Shown one piece after another: positions 28,098-37,282 of a stretch of DNA of 64,000 bases. Position 1 is the stretch's first letter. Every line of letters starts with the position of its first letter. The stretch covers positions 744,001 to 808,000 of the forward strand of contig NZ_CP034248.1 of the NCBI RefSeq assembly GCF_003931855.1, given 5' to 3'. Made by a program: the position numbers and the translations under genes. This DNA comes from Paenibacillus lentus. Lineage in GTDB: Bacteria > Bacillota > Bacilli > Paenibacillales > Paenibacillaceae. The notes below the pieces were generated by a model. The model saw only the letters and a list, made by a program, of their open reading frames with translations, did not search any database and was not told the DNA's origin.

Positions 28098-28823
28098 ATG
28101 AAGGTCGAAAGCTCAGACACCAGCTTCGTCGGCCACTTGAGCGAACTGCGCCGCAGAATCATGTTTACGCTTATCGCGTTTATCGTAGCCCTCTGCGGCG
28201 CCTTCGTCTATGTGAAGGAGATTTATCGCTGGCTTGTGCGGGATTTGGATCAAAAGCTGGCGATTCTAGCTCCATCCGACGTCCTATGGGTCTATTTGAA
28301 ATTGGCAGGAGTCGTCGCGATTGCGGTGACGCTGCCGATTGCCGCGTACCAAATCTGGCAGTTCGTGAAGCCGGCTCTGGAGCCGCGCGAGCAGCGGGCA
28401 TCACTGGCTTACATCCCATGGCTGCCCATCTTGTTTGTAGGAGGCATTTCCTTCGGATACGGGATCATTTTTCCGATGGTGCTTCAATTTTTGGAGAGCA
28501 TGTCCGGCGATTTTACCACGATGTATACGGCGGATAAGTATTTCTCATTTATCCTCAGCATGACGGTGCCTTTCGGACTGTTGTTCGAAATGCCGATCAC
28601 CGTCATGTTCCTCACTCGAATTGGGATTCTGAATCCTGCGCGGCTCGCCAAAGCCCGAAAATTGTCTTATTTCTCCCTCGCTGTAACCGCCGTATTAATC
28701 ACGCCGCCGGATATCGTGTCTGACGTACTCGTCATTATCCCGCTGTTCCTGCTATACGAGGTCAGCGTCACCTTATCCAAAATAGTCTACCGGAAACGCA
28801 AAAAATTGGAGACCGTTGCTTAA
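28098..28823 (+). CDS. tatC: Sec-independent translocase protein TatC
   Basis: A 241-residue polytopic protein with six predicted helices. The TatC hallmarks are present: FVGHLSELRRRIMFTLIAF at the start, the periplasmic FVKPALEPREQR loop, and FGLLFEMPITVMFL followed by ARKLSYFSLAVTAVLITPPD. TatC binds the twin-arginine signal. It begins ten bases after tatA behind AAGGAG, so the two are co-transcribed. Its probable original substrate PhoX is truncated here. Confidence 0.96.
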   Translation: MKVESSDTSFVGHLSELRRRIMFTLIAFIVALCGAFVYVKEIYRWLVRDLDQKLAILAPSDVLWVYLKLAGVVAIAVTLPIAAYQIWQFVKPALEPREQRASLAYIPWLPILFVGGISFGYGIIFPMVLQFLESMSGDFTTMYTADKYFSFILSMTVPFGLLFEMPITVMFLTRIGILNPARLAKARKLSYFSLAVTAVLITPPDIVSDVLVIIPLFLLYEVSVTLSKIVYRKRKKLETVA

Positions 28824-28843
28824 TCGCTGCCGCGGTCTCTTTC
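28810..28843 (+). terminator. Terminator of the tat operon
   Basis: GAGACCG and CGGTCTC form the stem around the tatC stop codon, followed by TTTCT. A second hairpin with a T run, AAGTCATC-TAC-GATGACTTTTT, follows at 28865-28886, itself inside a wider AGGGGC/GCCCCT pair. Confidence 0.75.
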
Positions 28844-28914
28844 TATGAACACAAAGGGGCGACCTAAGTCATCTACGATGACTTTTTGGCAGCCCCTCCT
28901 ACATTCACTAGACA

Positions 28915-29237
28915 TTATTTTGATTCTGTTGTTCTTAGATAAATTGCATCGTAAGCCAAGATAACGTTAGTTTTATCCGTGACTTTGTATACGTCATTTA
29001 CCACTTCTTTGTCACTGTAACTTATATTGATTTATCCGCTTTAACAAAAATTCCACCCTTAACATAAATTTTATCTGGATGGTCAGAGTCATACTGTAAA
29101 TTAGCTGGAAGAGTATCACCAGAGATGAATTTCGAGTCAGCTACTTTATTACCAGAAGCTTGAATTATTGATGTTCCAGCGACTACAGCAGCTCCAATTA
29201 CCGTTGTAACCATTACTAAAGCTATTATTTTCTTCAC
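28915..29237 (-). pseudogene. Small secreted protein gene, frameshifted
   Basis: From a GTG at 29237 with GGAG upstream, the minus strand encodes a signal peptide KKIIALVMVTTVIGAAVVAG, then a short exported domain (DTLPANLQYDSDHPDKIYVK) and a stop at 29022. Beyond that stop another frame continues convincingly: SYSDKEVVNDVYKVTDKTNV, then ILAYDAIYLRTTESK and a stop at 28915. Adding one A to an AAA run joins them into a 107-residue protein. I do not recognise the family. Either a recent mutation or a sequence error. Confidence 0.65.
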
Positions 29238-29577
29238 TATATTAATACTCCATTCTGTGACTTCTGATTGGCTCCTTGAAATTACAGTTAAGTCTAATGA
29301 GTAATACTCCATTCATATATGTAATTTTATCATATATAATATCGTTTGTTGTATATTATTCCCTAAATAGGTCCCCCTTACCTATAAGGGTTACTATACA
29401 GAGAATATAGCGTGATAAATCCGCAATTTGAAACTAGCTCCTCAAAAAGGCACACTCGCCGAGCAATCATATAACTGGAATAAATTCTAAATCTTTGCTG
29501 TTTTCTTCCGATATATTGTAATGATGCACCTACCACCCAAATTTTAGGGTGCTCAGAAAGGTAGATTATCACAAATC

Positions 29578-30600
29578 ATGTACTACAAGCTAATTACACT
29601 GGCAGCCTCGTTTATCCTGTTAGTAGGATGTTCCTCCTCTCCCGCTGCTACGAATAACATCAGCAATTCAAATTTGACTGCCTCGGAGAAGCCCATACCT
29701 CTTGACTCTGCGAAAGAAATGAGTACAGGAGTCCAAGACGAACATGTAGCGATTCCTGGGACGTCCTTGAGCTTTGTCCCATCAGCCGAATTTCAGCTAG
29801 CAGGTGGATTTGTCGGCTATGAGAGCGTGAAGCACCAGACCAGCATTATGGTTATAGAACTTCCCGTTCCTGATGGAACTCAAGCCGTCCACTATTTTGA
29901 CAACTTGTTCACAGCAGATCGACTACAAACCAAAGGATTGGAGCTCCTTTCCAAGGAGAAGATACATACTGAGGCGAGCCATCAAGCTCTTCTTATCAAA
30001 TGTCATCTCATTAGCGACGGGGTCACTTATGTTCAATGGATTTATATTCTAGGCAGTAAGGGACAAACAGCAGCACAAATCCAAGTAACCGCTCCAGAAG
30101 AGAACTTCATTCTCATTGAAGATCAAATCACGGACATGCTGGCCTCCTTTCAATGGACAGAAGAATCATCCGAAGCGAATCTCTACTACTCACTTGATTT
30201 GCCAACCGATTGGAAGCTGGCGAAGCAGCACGGCACTATGGAGCTATATAACAAAGATGGTGTATTTCCCGTCCCTGCAGGTGAGCCCTTATTAAGCGTA
30301 TTAAACCTTCAACAAACCGTGTCAGCCGAAGATCGGCAAGCATTCTTAGACAAAATGAACTTGCAGCGAAATTATTACTCCAACTTAGAAGTTATTCATT
30401 CAGAAGATGTTGAGATTGATGGTTATCCCGCCAACATATCCTATGTATCCGGCATAGAGACACAATCAGCAAATGCGGTAATCAAACAATATTGTTACAT
30501 ATTTATAGACCAAACCATCATTCTCATAGAAGCCGATCAGTTGGATCAACTTAATAAGGCTGACTTTGAGAAAATAGCTCGATCCTGGAAGTTAAAATGA
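29578..30600 (+). CDS. Putative lipoprotein of unknown function
   Basis: A 340-residue exported protein with a lipobox LLVGC at residues 14-18, so it should be lipid-anchored outside the membrane. After a Ser/Asn-rich spacer come two similar halves (about 50-190 and 200-340); the second begins LYYSLDLPTDWKLAKQHG and ends FEKIARSWKLK, reminiscent of PsbP/DUF1795-type folds, though I am not certain. The ribosome binding site is weak (GAAAGGTAG, 15 bases away). It appears monocistronic. Confidence 0.75.
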   Translation: MYYKLITLAASFILLVGCSSSPAATNNISNSNLTASEKPIPLDSAKEMSTGVQDEHVAIPGTSLSFVPSAEFQLAGGFVGYESVKHQTSIMVIELPVPDGTQAVHYFDNLFTADRLQTKGLELLSKEKIHTEASHQALLIKCHLISDGVTYVQWIYILGSKGQTAAQIQVTAPEENFILIEDQITDMLASFQWTEESSEANLYYSLDLPTDWKLAKQHGTMELYNKDGVFPVPAGEPLLSVLNLQQTVSAEDRQAFLDKMNLQRNYYSNLEVIHSEDVEIDGYPANISYVSGIETQSANAVIKQYCYIFIDQTIILIEADQLDQLNKADFEKIARSWKLK

Positions 30601-30654
30601 GCTTGTTGAAATTTCGCATTTATAATTACGGCTATTTTTAAGAGGGATTTCATA

Positions 30655-30946
30655 GTGTTACCTACAATCACGAACAAAACCGACACAAAAGTCAATCAAT
30701 GCTTAATTGGGGCTGTGCTCTGTATTACAATGACTGTTCTCCTCAACGTATATAAGAGTATGTGCTCTATTGTTATTTAGTTTCTATGTATTTTCAAAAG
30801 CGTACCAATTCATGGAGTACCCGACTCAAATCAATGCCGGAACTATGATTATGACGGTTTATATTGCTTACGCCTTTTTCCAAGGGATATCAGGCACATT
30901 TGCTTATCAAAAATTGTTGAAAGCAGAGAAAAAGATTGTATCGTAA
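30655..30946 (+). pseudogene. Small membrane protein gene, frameshifted
   Basis: A GTG at 30655 behind AGAGGG opens LPTITNKTDTKVNQCLIGAV with a first hydrophobic helix (VLCITMTVLLNVY), then the frame ends near 30780. One frame over the sequence continues VCALLLFSFYVFSKAYQFME and then INAGTMIMTVYIAYAFFQGI, ending YQKLLKAEKKIVS. The total length is 3n+1, so one extra base (or two missing) splits a roughly 97-residue protein with two or three membrane helices. Family unknown. Confidence 0.55.
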
Positions 30947-31041
30947 GTAGAGCAACTCCAAGACACCAATTCTGCTGCTGATTATTATTGAGCTAAACCA
31001 GAAAATTAACATCGGAACAATAGAGTGCTACTCATATATTA

Positions 31042-31069
31042 GGAAAACCCGCTTAATGAGCGGGTTTTC
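31042..31069. terminator. Bidirectional terminator followed by an ssrA-end-like scar
   Basis: GAAAACCCGC-TTAAT-GAGCGGGTTTTC is a near-perfect stem with A and T tracts on both sides. TGGAGGCGAA follows at 31074, matching the start of the 3' end of the ssrA gene as written on the plus strand, as at other sites in this window. Confidence 0.85.
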
Positions 31070-31190
31070 AATATGGAGGCGAAACGTGGCTGTGCAAATC
31101 CACAATTCGCCGCCACATGTTGCTTAGATCGTTTGATGATATATGGTCAGGCACTAACACTCGCCGCTATCGATCGGTGCGGGTTAACTA

Positions 31191-32048
31191 TTATTGCTTA
31201 GTTTCAACTAATTGTATTAACCTTGACAACGCACTTGAGTAAGTCGAGTCATGTCTGTGCACAAACCATACCTGCAAATCCCGGTACTCTTCAGGCAAGC
31301 GGTGGGAAGCGATTATGCCCTTCTCTTCCGCCTTGGCAATTGACGACCGTGGTAGCATAGACACACCGAGCCCGGTGGAAACCCCATCTAGAATAACTGC
31401 TAACGTGCCAAACTCCATAATCTGATATGAGGCCAGGCCAGTTCCTCTCAGAAAATTCTCTGCTTTTGTCCGATGCGTGCATCCAACGTCAAAGAACAAC
31501 ATCGGCTTCGTAAGCAACTCATGCATATCACTTTTTCCCGGCTCAGAGATCAGCACCAATTCCTCTTCAAAAGCCGAGATATATTCTATATCTGGATCGT
31601 CAACAGGGCCATAGACGAACGCTCCATCAAGCTCGTACTCCAACACCTTTTGTAAGAGAGTATGTGTCACACCCGTAATGAGCGATAAATTAACATCCGG
31701 ATATCGTGATTGATATTCGGCCAATAGAGGAGTCAGATGAATGACTGCAGTCGTTTCAATGGAACCTATCCGAAGAGGACCTGCAGGATGATCCGAGTAT
31801 TGTGTAGATTTCACAGCCTCGTCCATCAGAGTCAGTATTTCATCCGCATATCCCAGTAAATTCTCGCCAGCTGGGGTTAGCGTCATCCCTCGATTGGATC
31901 GTCGAAAAAGGGGGATTTTCAACTGAGCCTCAAGATGCTGAATTCGCGTCGTCACATTAGACTGTACATAGTTCAATATTTGCGCAGCCTTGGTTATGCT
32001 CCCCTCTCGAGCTACAGCTTGAAATATTCTTAAATCTCCGCTTTCCAT
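31191..32048 (-). CDS. LysR family transcriptional regulator
   Basis: A 285-residue LysR regulator: N-terminal helix-turn-helix (AREGSITKAAQILNYVQSNV, about 13-32) and a LysR_substrate domain from about residue 90. It resembles CzcR/YwqM-type activators. Divergent from the alcohol dehydrogenase-like gene at 32178, with a 21-bp inverted repeat between, the standard LysR arrangement, so control of that gene is likely. Effector unknown. Confidence 0.92.
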   Translation of the reverse strand: MESGDLRIFQAVAREGSITKAAQILNYVQSNVTTRIQHLEAQLKIPLFRRSNRGMTLTPAGENLLGYADEILTLMDEAVKSTQYSDHPAGPLRIGSIETTAVIHLTPLLAEYQSRYPDVNLSLITGVTHTLLQKVLEYELDGAFVYGPVDDPDIEYISAFEEELVLISEPGKSDMHELLTKPMLFFDVGCTHRTKAENFLRGTGLASYQIMEFGTLAVILDGVSTGLGVSMLPRSSIAKAEEKGIIASHRLPEEYRDLQVWFVHRHDSTYSSALSRLIQLVETKQ

Positions 32049-32065
32049 TTCGATGTCACCTGCTT

Positions 32066-32086
32066 AGTATGATCATTTATGATACT
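32066..32086. promoter_or_regulatory. Likely LysR binding site
   Basis: AGTATGATCATTTATGATACT is a symmetric AGTAT/ATACT dyad with the T-N11-A core, 18 bases from the lysR start and 92 from the dehydrogenase start. Confidence 0.65.
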
Positions 32087-32177
32087 CACATTCGATTTTG
32101 TTTATTTTACTGTATGATCCCTACTCTGTACAATTCAAAATAGATTCAGCGAATTACATATTACTGGAGGAATTAGG

Positions 32178-33167
32178 ATGAAAGCAATCGTACATGCTGG
32201 GATGAGCGGTTTGAAGGGCTTGATATATAAAGATGTTATTGACAAACAACCGGGCTTCGACGAAGTAAAAGTACGGCTGAAAACTGCAGGGTTGAATCAT
32301 CGAGACTTATTTCTCATGGCGGATCGAACAAATGAGGATGCTCCCCTAATTATGGGTTCTGATGGCGCGGGTAGAATCGAAGCCGTAGGTGAAGGCGTAA
32401 CACACCTTACAGTAGGCACCGATGTAATTATTTATCCGTGTCTCGGATGGGGAGTCATCCACGATGTCCCGACCGTTCCAGCCATAGTGGGCGGCCCTTC
32501 AGATGGTACATTCGCCGAGTCTATCATCATCCCTGCACAGAATGCCTTCAGCAAGCCAAATTACCTGACTTGGGAAGAAGCAGGCGTGTTGCCCTTGTCT
32601 GCCTTGACAGCCTATCGGGCTTTGTTCACAAGAGGCCGCTTAAAGCAAGGTGAGCATATCCTTATTCCTGGTATTGGTGGGGGGGTGGCGACTTATGCCA
32701 TGCTTATGGCTTCAGCGGTGGGGGCACGAGTCAGTGTCACATCACGCAGTGAAACCAAAAGGCAAGCTGCTCTTGCACACGGGGCAGATCATGCCTTTGA
32801 CAGTCATAGTGATTGGAAGAAAAGTATGAAAGGAGAAACAGTGGATCTCATCTTGGACAGTATCGGGCCAGCGACGTTCCAACAGTATTTTGATATCATT
32901 AAGCCAAATGGCCGTATCGTGACATTTGGAGCCAGCTCAGGAGATCGAATGGAAATAGCAATACGTTCCATATTTTACCCCCAAATCAGTATCATCGGCA
33001 CCTCAATGGGAAGCAGTGAAGAGTTTATTGCTATGCTTCAATTTATGGAACTCCACTCGATACGCCCTATCATTGATAGTGTGTATCCTTTACAAGACAC
33101 CCTTCAAGCCTTTCAGCGAATGCAGCAGGGGGAGCAATCTGGGAATATTGGAATAAGAATTGATTGA
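32178..33167 (+). CDS. Zinc-type alcohol dehydrogenase / quinone oxidoreductase-like protein
   Basis: A 329-residue medium-chain dehydrogenase. The N-terminal GroES-like domain ([28 protein letters not shown]) precedes a Rossmann fold with [19 protein letters not shown] near 165. [19 protein letters not shown] marks the YogA-like branch. It has no obvious structural zinc cysteines, so it is probably a zinc-independent reductase. GGAGG lies eight bases before the ATG. The divergent lysR gene probably regulates it. Confidence 0.9.
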   Translation: MKAIVHAGMSGLKGLIYKDVIDKQPGFDEVKVRLKTAGLNHRDLFLMADRTNEDAPLIMGSDGAGRIEAVGEGVTHLTVGTDVIIYPCLGWGVIHDVPTVPAIVGGPSDGTFAESIIIPAQNAFSKPNYLTWEEAGVLPLSALTAYRALFTRGRLKQGEHILIPGIGGGVATYAMLMASAVGARVSVTSRSETKRQAALAHGADHAFDSHSDWKKSMKGETVDLILDSIGPATFQQYFDIIKPNGRIVTFGASSGDRMEIAIRSIFYPQISIIGTSMGSSEEFIAMLQFMELHSIRPIIDSVYPLQDTLQAFQRMQQGEQSGNIGIRID

Positions 33168-33255
33168 GGCTTGTGATATTCATCCCATAAAGTCACAGCC
33201 TGTATCTCCACATTCGTCGGGGCCAGCTTGCCCTTCTGTTCTCTATAAACAACAA

Positions 33256-33303
33256 AAATCCACAACCTCATGCGGTTCTGGATTTACATGGTGGAGGCGA
33301 GGA
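33256..33303. repeat. Terminator-like hairpin plus ssrA 3'-end scar
   Basis: AATCCACAACC-TCATGC-GGTTCTGGATT (one mismatch in the stem) is followed by TGGTGGAGGCGAGGA at 33289-33303. The real ssrA locus has the same layout on this strand: a hairpin at 61783-61811 and then TGGTGGAGGCGAGGG at 61817. Read as a short remnant of an integration event. Confidence 0.6.
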
Positions 33304-33388
33304 GCTTCGAAATAATTAGCTTAATTATTCCGCTTCTTCTATGAGTAAAGTTAACACATTTCTTAATCGGATACTACTGACGGGAGAC

Positions 33389-33535
33389 TCAATCATAGCA
33401 TCCAAGTATTCTTAAACGATCTGCTGTTACCAAACGTTCATAGGCATCAAGCTGTTTTTGTTCACGAAGCCCAGGAATATTAATTAAAACTTCGGTTCCC
33501 GGATAACAATACCGGGAGTCCTCCTGATCATACAT
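33389..33535 (-). pseudogene. Fic-family toxin, N-terminal fragment
   Basis: An ATG at 33535 overlaps the antitoxin stop and opens 48 codons, MYDQEDSRYCYPGTEVLIN through REQKQLDAYERLVTADRLR, matching the N-terminus of bacterial Fic/DOC-type proteins (YCYPGT.VLIN), then a stop. The catalytic HPFREGNGR motif and the rest of the fold are missing, and downstream sequence is unrelated. AMP-transferase activity is therefore lost. Its overlapping antitoxin gene is intact. Confidence 0.75.
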
Positions 33536-33713
33536 TCTTCGCAATTTTTACAGCACGGGCTAGAAATTCAGAGTTCTTCATTCGTCCATTACTTCTCTCT
33601 AACAATAATTGATTTTCTCGTGCAGTAAGGTGAATACCTTCAATTGCCAGGGACGACCGAGCATACAGTAGGGCCGCCTTATTTCGTTTTGAAAATCTTC
33701 TCATTTGAATCAT
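33528..33713 (-). CDS. Fic-associated antitoxin (VbhA-like)
   Basis: A 61-residue helical protein with SSLAIEGIHLT and ERSNGRMKNSEFLARAV, resembling antitoxin VbhA, whose inhibitory helix carries an S/T-x-x-x-E/G-N-type motif. It immediately precedes, and overlaps by eight bases, the Fic N-terminal fragment. In intact pairs it blocks ATP positioning in the Fic active site. Here the toxin is truncated, so this is an orphan antitoxin. Assignment rests on context and a short motif. Confidence 0.65.
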   Translation of the reverse strand: MIQMRRFSKRNKAALLYARSSLAIEGIHLTARENQLLLERSNGRMKNSEFLARAVKIAKNV

Positions 33714-33844
33714 TCCTTTGTGGTTCTGACCTAATAGAATGTCCTCCCGTAGTGAGACGAGCGTCCCGTTTTACTTTTAGCTCATGACGGGCTATTGGCC
33801 ATCCCCATCCCGGAGATTATATTCTAAAAATGTCCCCTTCTGCT

Positions 33845-33874
33845 AAAAAAAGCGGCCGAATACGGTCGCTTTTC
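33845..33874 (-). terminator. Terminator of the amino-acid ABC operon
   Basis: Minus strand AAGCGACCG-TATTC-GGCCGCTT followed by TTTTT, about 45 bases after the stop of the binding-protein gene. Confidence 0.8.
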
Positions 33875-33915
33875 TGATGCTATAAATGGAGGCCAAATTC
33901 TAGCCTCACCTTTTC

Positions 33916-34785
33916 CTATTCCAGCCTGCCGCCTTCTACTACAAGCTCTTCGGCATAACCCTCACCATAAACTTCATTCAATGTTTCTTTGTAGGCTTGG
34001 TGAATAAACTGCTCCTTGCCGAGGTTATCGAGCTCGGTATTAATCCAGTCCAGCAGCTCTGTATTTCCTTTAGCTACGGCTGGAGCGATCGTATCTTGGC
34101 CACCAAAAGCCGGAATACTAACCGTGAAACCAGGGTTGGACTTCGCCCATGCGATCAACTCTGTATTATCATTTGCAATTGCGGCACCACGTCCATCTTT
34201 AAGCGCTGCGAAGATTTCCGTATACTGATCAAATTTGAGCAGCTCGATCTCCGGGTATTCTTTTGTAAAATAAGTTTCTGCCGTTGTACCCTTAGCCACA
34301 ATCAATCGCTGACCTTTTTCTTTGAGCTGATCAATCGAAGTAATAGGTGCGCTATCCGGTGACACAATTCCAAAGGAAAGCTTCATATATGGATTGGCAA
34401 AATCAACTTTTTCCTTTCGCTCGTCGGTTACGGTAAAGTTAGCCATAATAATATCCACCTTGTTGGATTCCAAATAAGCGACACGGCTGGCTGCATCCAC
34501 AAGTACGAATTCAACCTTCGATTCATCCCCAAGCAGGTCTTTGGCAAACCGTTTGGCAATATAAACGTCAAAGCCCTGATTCTTACCATCAGAATCTACA
34601 TAACCAAATGGCGGCTTATCAGCAAATACCCCAATTCTGACCTTGCCATTCTTTTTAATCTGCTCGATTGAATTAAATTTGGATTTGGATTCCCCACTAT
34701 TCCCGGAGCCTCCGCAAGCGGTCAATCCTACCAATAGCAAACTCATAATCAAGGTTAAAACAAATAAGCTTCTGCTTTTCTTCAT
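33916..34785 (-). CDS. Amino-acid ABC transporter substrate-binding lipoprotein
   Basis: A 289-residue periplasmic-binding-protein type 2 (SBP_bac_3) lipoprotein. The signal peptide ends in a lipobox LVGLTAC; the mature part has RIGVFADKPPFGYVDSDGK, DIIMANFTVTDERKEKVDFA and GTTAETYFTKE, all typical of GlnH/FliY-type polar amino-acid receptors. The ATG at 34785 is better spaced from GGGG than the one at 34794. Last gene of a permease-permease-ATPase-receptor operon. Glutamine, glutamate or aspartate are likely ligands. Confidence 0.92.
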   Translation of the reverse strand: MKKSRSLFVLTLIMSLLLVGLTACGGSGNSGESKSKFNSIEQIKKNGKVRIGVFADKPPFGYVDSDGKNQGFDVYIAKRFAKDLLGDESKVEFVLVDAASRVAYLESNKVDIIMANFTVTDERKEKVDFANPYMKLSFGIVSPDSAPITSIDQLKEKGQRLIVAKGTTAETYFTKEYPEIELLKFDQYTEIFAALKDGRGAAIANDNTELIAWAKSNPGFTVSIPAFGGQDTIAPAVAKGNTELLDWINTELDNLGKEQFIHQAYKETLNEVYGEGYAEELVVEGGRLE

Positions 34786-34806
34786 TTCTCTCATCCCCTA
34801 TTTCTA

Positions 34807-35559
34807 TCATTTTTCGTACTGAAATATATCCAGAAAGTGCTGTGCACGCTCTGTTGCTGGCTGGGTAAAAAATTGCTCCGCCGTAGCAATCTCACAAATT
34901 TTGCCCTGATCCATAAAGACAATGAAATCTCCTACGGATCTCGCAAAGCCCATCTCATGTGTCACAATGATCATCGTCATTCCCAGGTTGGCGAGCTCTA
35001 ATATGACATCAAGTACTTCCCTGACCATTTCTGGATCAAGCGATGCTGTCACTTCATCAAACAGAATAATGCCCGGATTCATACACAAAGCTCTGACAAT
35101 CGCAATTCTCTGCTTCTGCCCCCCGGAAAGTTCCCGTGGATAGGCATCCTTACGATCAAGCAATCCGACCCGATCAAGTAATTGCTCAGCTTGCTGAAGC
35201 GCCTCCTTCTTATCTCTCTTCTGTACCTTCAATGGTCCTAGCAAAATATTGTCGATGACCGTCATATGCGGAAATAAGTCATAATTCTGAAACACCATGC
35301 CGATATGCTGCCTTATTTCACGCCAATCCACATGATCATGAGCTAGATTGCGACCGAGGTATTGGATTTCTCCCCCTTGAACCGATTCCAGTCCGTTCAG
35401 ACAGCGCAGGAATGTGCTTTTGCCGCATCCTGATGGACCAAGAATGACGATTACATCCCCTTTCCTTACCTGTAAATCGATTCCTTCCAATACCTGTCGA
35501 TCCCCGAAGCTTTTCTGTAAATTTTTTATTTCAAGCAGTAGTTCTTTAGAATCCCCCAT
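34807..35559 (-). CDS. Amino-acid ABC transporter ATP-binding protein (GlnQ-type)
   Basis: A 250-residue ATPase with Walker A GPSGCGKST near residue 38, signature LSGGQKQR, Walker B ILFDEVTASLDP and H-loop IIVTHE. MVFQNYDLFPHMTVIDNILL is the usual polar amino-acid subfamily Q-loop. It powers the import complex formed with the two neighbouring permeases and the lipoprotein. Confidence 0.94.
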   Translation of the reverse strand: MGDSKELLLEIKNLQKSFGDRQVLEGIDLQVRKGDVIVILGPSGCGKSTFLRCLNGLESVQGGEIQYLGRNLAHDHVDWREIRQHIGMVFQNYDLFPHMTVIDNILLGPLKVQKRDKKEALQQAEQLLDRVGLLDRKDAYPRELSGGQKQRIAIVRALCMNPGIILFDEVTASLDPEMVREVLDVILELANLGMTMIIVTHEMGFARSVGDFIVFMDQGKICEIATAEQFFTQPATERAQHFLDIFQYEK

Positions 35560-35583
35560 AAAAATAACGTTCCTTCCTCATCG

Positions 35584-36261
35584 CTAATTTTGCCATCTGC
35601 GCTCAAAACGTCTAGAAATGACGGATAACGGATAACATACGAGAAAATATAATATGAAAATAAAACCATATACCCAAAATGAGGCCGAAGGCGCCTTAAT
35701 TACACCCAACTCAATTATTTGTTGTCCAATTTTCACTACCTCGATTACTCCAATTAATACAACAAGGGATGTCGTCTTCACCATACGCGTCGCCAGATTG
35801 ATCGAGCCTGGCAGCATTCTTCGTACCGCCTGCGGGATGAGGATATATCGATAAATCTGTCCGCTGCTCAGACCTAATGCTTTAGCCGAATCCTTTTGAT
35901 GCTTTGGCATAGATTCTAAGGCGCCACGTACGATGTCCCCAATTTCCGCTGCGCCCCATAAGCTAAATACAAGTATAGCTGTCACTTCTCCGCTAATATG
36001 AATATCAAACAAAGGTGTGAAGCCAAAGTAGACGACATAGAGCCATACCAAGATCGGAATAATTCGGAACACCTCAAGATATACGCGTAAAATAATTTGA
36101 AGCACCTTGATTGGCAGCGTCCTGAGCAATCCCATAAATAGGCCTAATATTGCCCCGAGCGCAATGGAGATAAACGAAATTTTAATCGTTACGAGCAGGC
36201 CTCCTAGCAATCGCTCCATATTGGAGCCCTCAAACAGCACTTCAACCCCCAAATTCTGCAT
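35584..36261 (-). CDS. Amino-acid ABC transporter permease (HisM/GlnP-type), second
   Basis: A 225-residue permease with five predicted helices, the HEQM-TM conserved region (LLVTIKISFISIALGAILGL) and the EAA loop (ALGLSSGQIYRYILIPQAVRR). It overlaps the first permease by 20 bases, with AAGGAAGG inside that gene serving as ribosome binding site. The two permeases probably form a heterodimer. Confidence 0.92.
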   Translation of the reverse strand: MQNLGVEVLFEGSNMERLLGGLLVTIKISFISIALGAILGLFMGLLRTLPIKVLQIILRVYLEVFRIIPILVWLYVVYFGFTPLFDIHISGEVTAILVFSLWGAAEIGDIVRGALESMPKHQKDSAKALGLSSGQIYRYILIPQAVRRMLPGSINLATRMVKTTSLVVLIGVIEVVKIGQQIIELGVIKAPSASFWVYGFIFILYFLVCYPLSVISRRFERRWQN

Positions 36262-36913
36262 ATCTTACCTTCCTTTCTACCCATGACAGCACAAGAGACA
36301 AAGGCAAGATCAAAATAAGATAAGACATAACGAGAAGCGATAGAGATTCTGCTGTTTTGTAGTGCATCCCAATCAAATCCTTTGCCACATTCATTAAGTC
36401 CATTAATGCGATCGCGCCAACAATCGAAGTCTCTTTTAACAGGAAAATGGCATTGGCCCCCAATGAAGGAATACTAATCGCATACGCCTGTGGAAGAATC
36501 ACATATCTTGCAAGCTGGACTTTGGACAGCCCAATGCTTAGGCCCGATTCAATTTGCGACCTGCTTACGGCCTCAATTCCACTACGGAAGGCCTCGGTCA
36601 TGTAGCTTCCACCAAGAAACGTCAGCCCGACTATTGCACAGGTTGTTTCGCTCATGTAAATTCCAATTTTGGGCAGACCGTAATATAAAAAGAATAATTG
36701 AACCAGTAATGGAGTGTTTCTAGATAACTCGACATAAACAACAATTACACCCGAGAGCAACGGTACCTTATAATGCAAAGCAACACTAAACAACAATCCT
36801 AAAACTAGTGAGAAAAGGATTCCCCAGAAAGCTAGCTTCACGGTCAACCACATAGCATCTCCATAGAGAGGCAAGCTTTCAACAATAAACTCCCAGTCCA
36901 AATTCATAAGCAC
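36242..36913 (-). CDS. Amino-acid ABC transporter permease, first
   Basis: A 223-residue permease of the same family, with NTPLLVQLFFLYYGLPKIGI and the EAA loop (SIGLSKVQLARYVILPQAYA). It is the first gene of the four-gene operon, preceded by AAAGGG. No riboswitch or T-box is visible in its leader. Confidence 0.92.
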   Translation of the reverse strand: MLMNLDWEFIVESLPLYGDAMWLTVKLAFWGILFSLVLGLLFSVALHYKVPLLSGVIVVYVELSRNTPLLVQLFFLYYGLPKIGIYMSETTCAIVGLTFLGGSYMTEAFRSGIEAVSRSQIESGLSIGLSKVQLARYVILPQAYAISIPSLGANAIFLLKETSIVGAIALMDLMNVAKDLIGMHYKTAESLSLLVMSYLILILPLSLVLSWVERKVRYAEFGG

Positions 36914-37282
36914 AACCCTTTATTTTTTCGTTAATATGTAAATCATGAAAATCATCATTTTTAACTACTACCAATAACCATTGTATTCGCACTGTTTAAC
37001 TATGATTTGATGATTAGTTTAAATCTTATAGTAACCTTACGCAGCATGATATGATTTTATTCACACTATCCCTACTAAATAACTATGCTTTAGGAGCTGG
37101 AGGCATTCATGGACGGAATTAGAATCTACGATCTTCATCTACGGAAATATTTCCCACCGGCTAATCAGTAAGAGATATAAAGGTAAACGGTATTTGATGT
37201 CGAACTGACTTATTAATATATTGTACTTTTGAGCAATAAGTTTGTTGGAGTTTAAAATATTTTGTCATATGTAGGTGATCAG
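36914..37282. other. Divergent intergenic region, AT-rich
   Basis: It separates the amino-acid transporter operon from mcrBC and should hold both promoters. A 20-codon ORF starts at about 37110 (MDGIRIYDLHLRKYFPPANQ) behind GGAGG; it may be a leader peptide or a remnant and is too short to judge. No repeat or RNA structure stands out. Confidence 0.4.
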
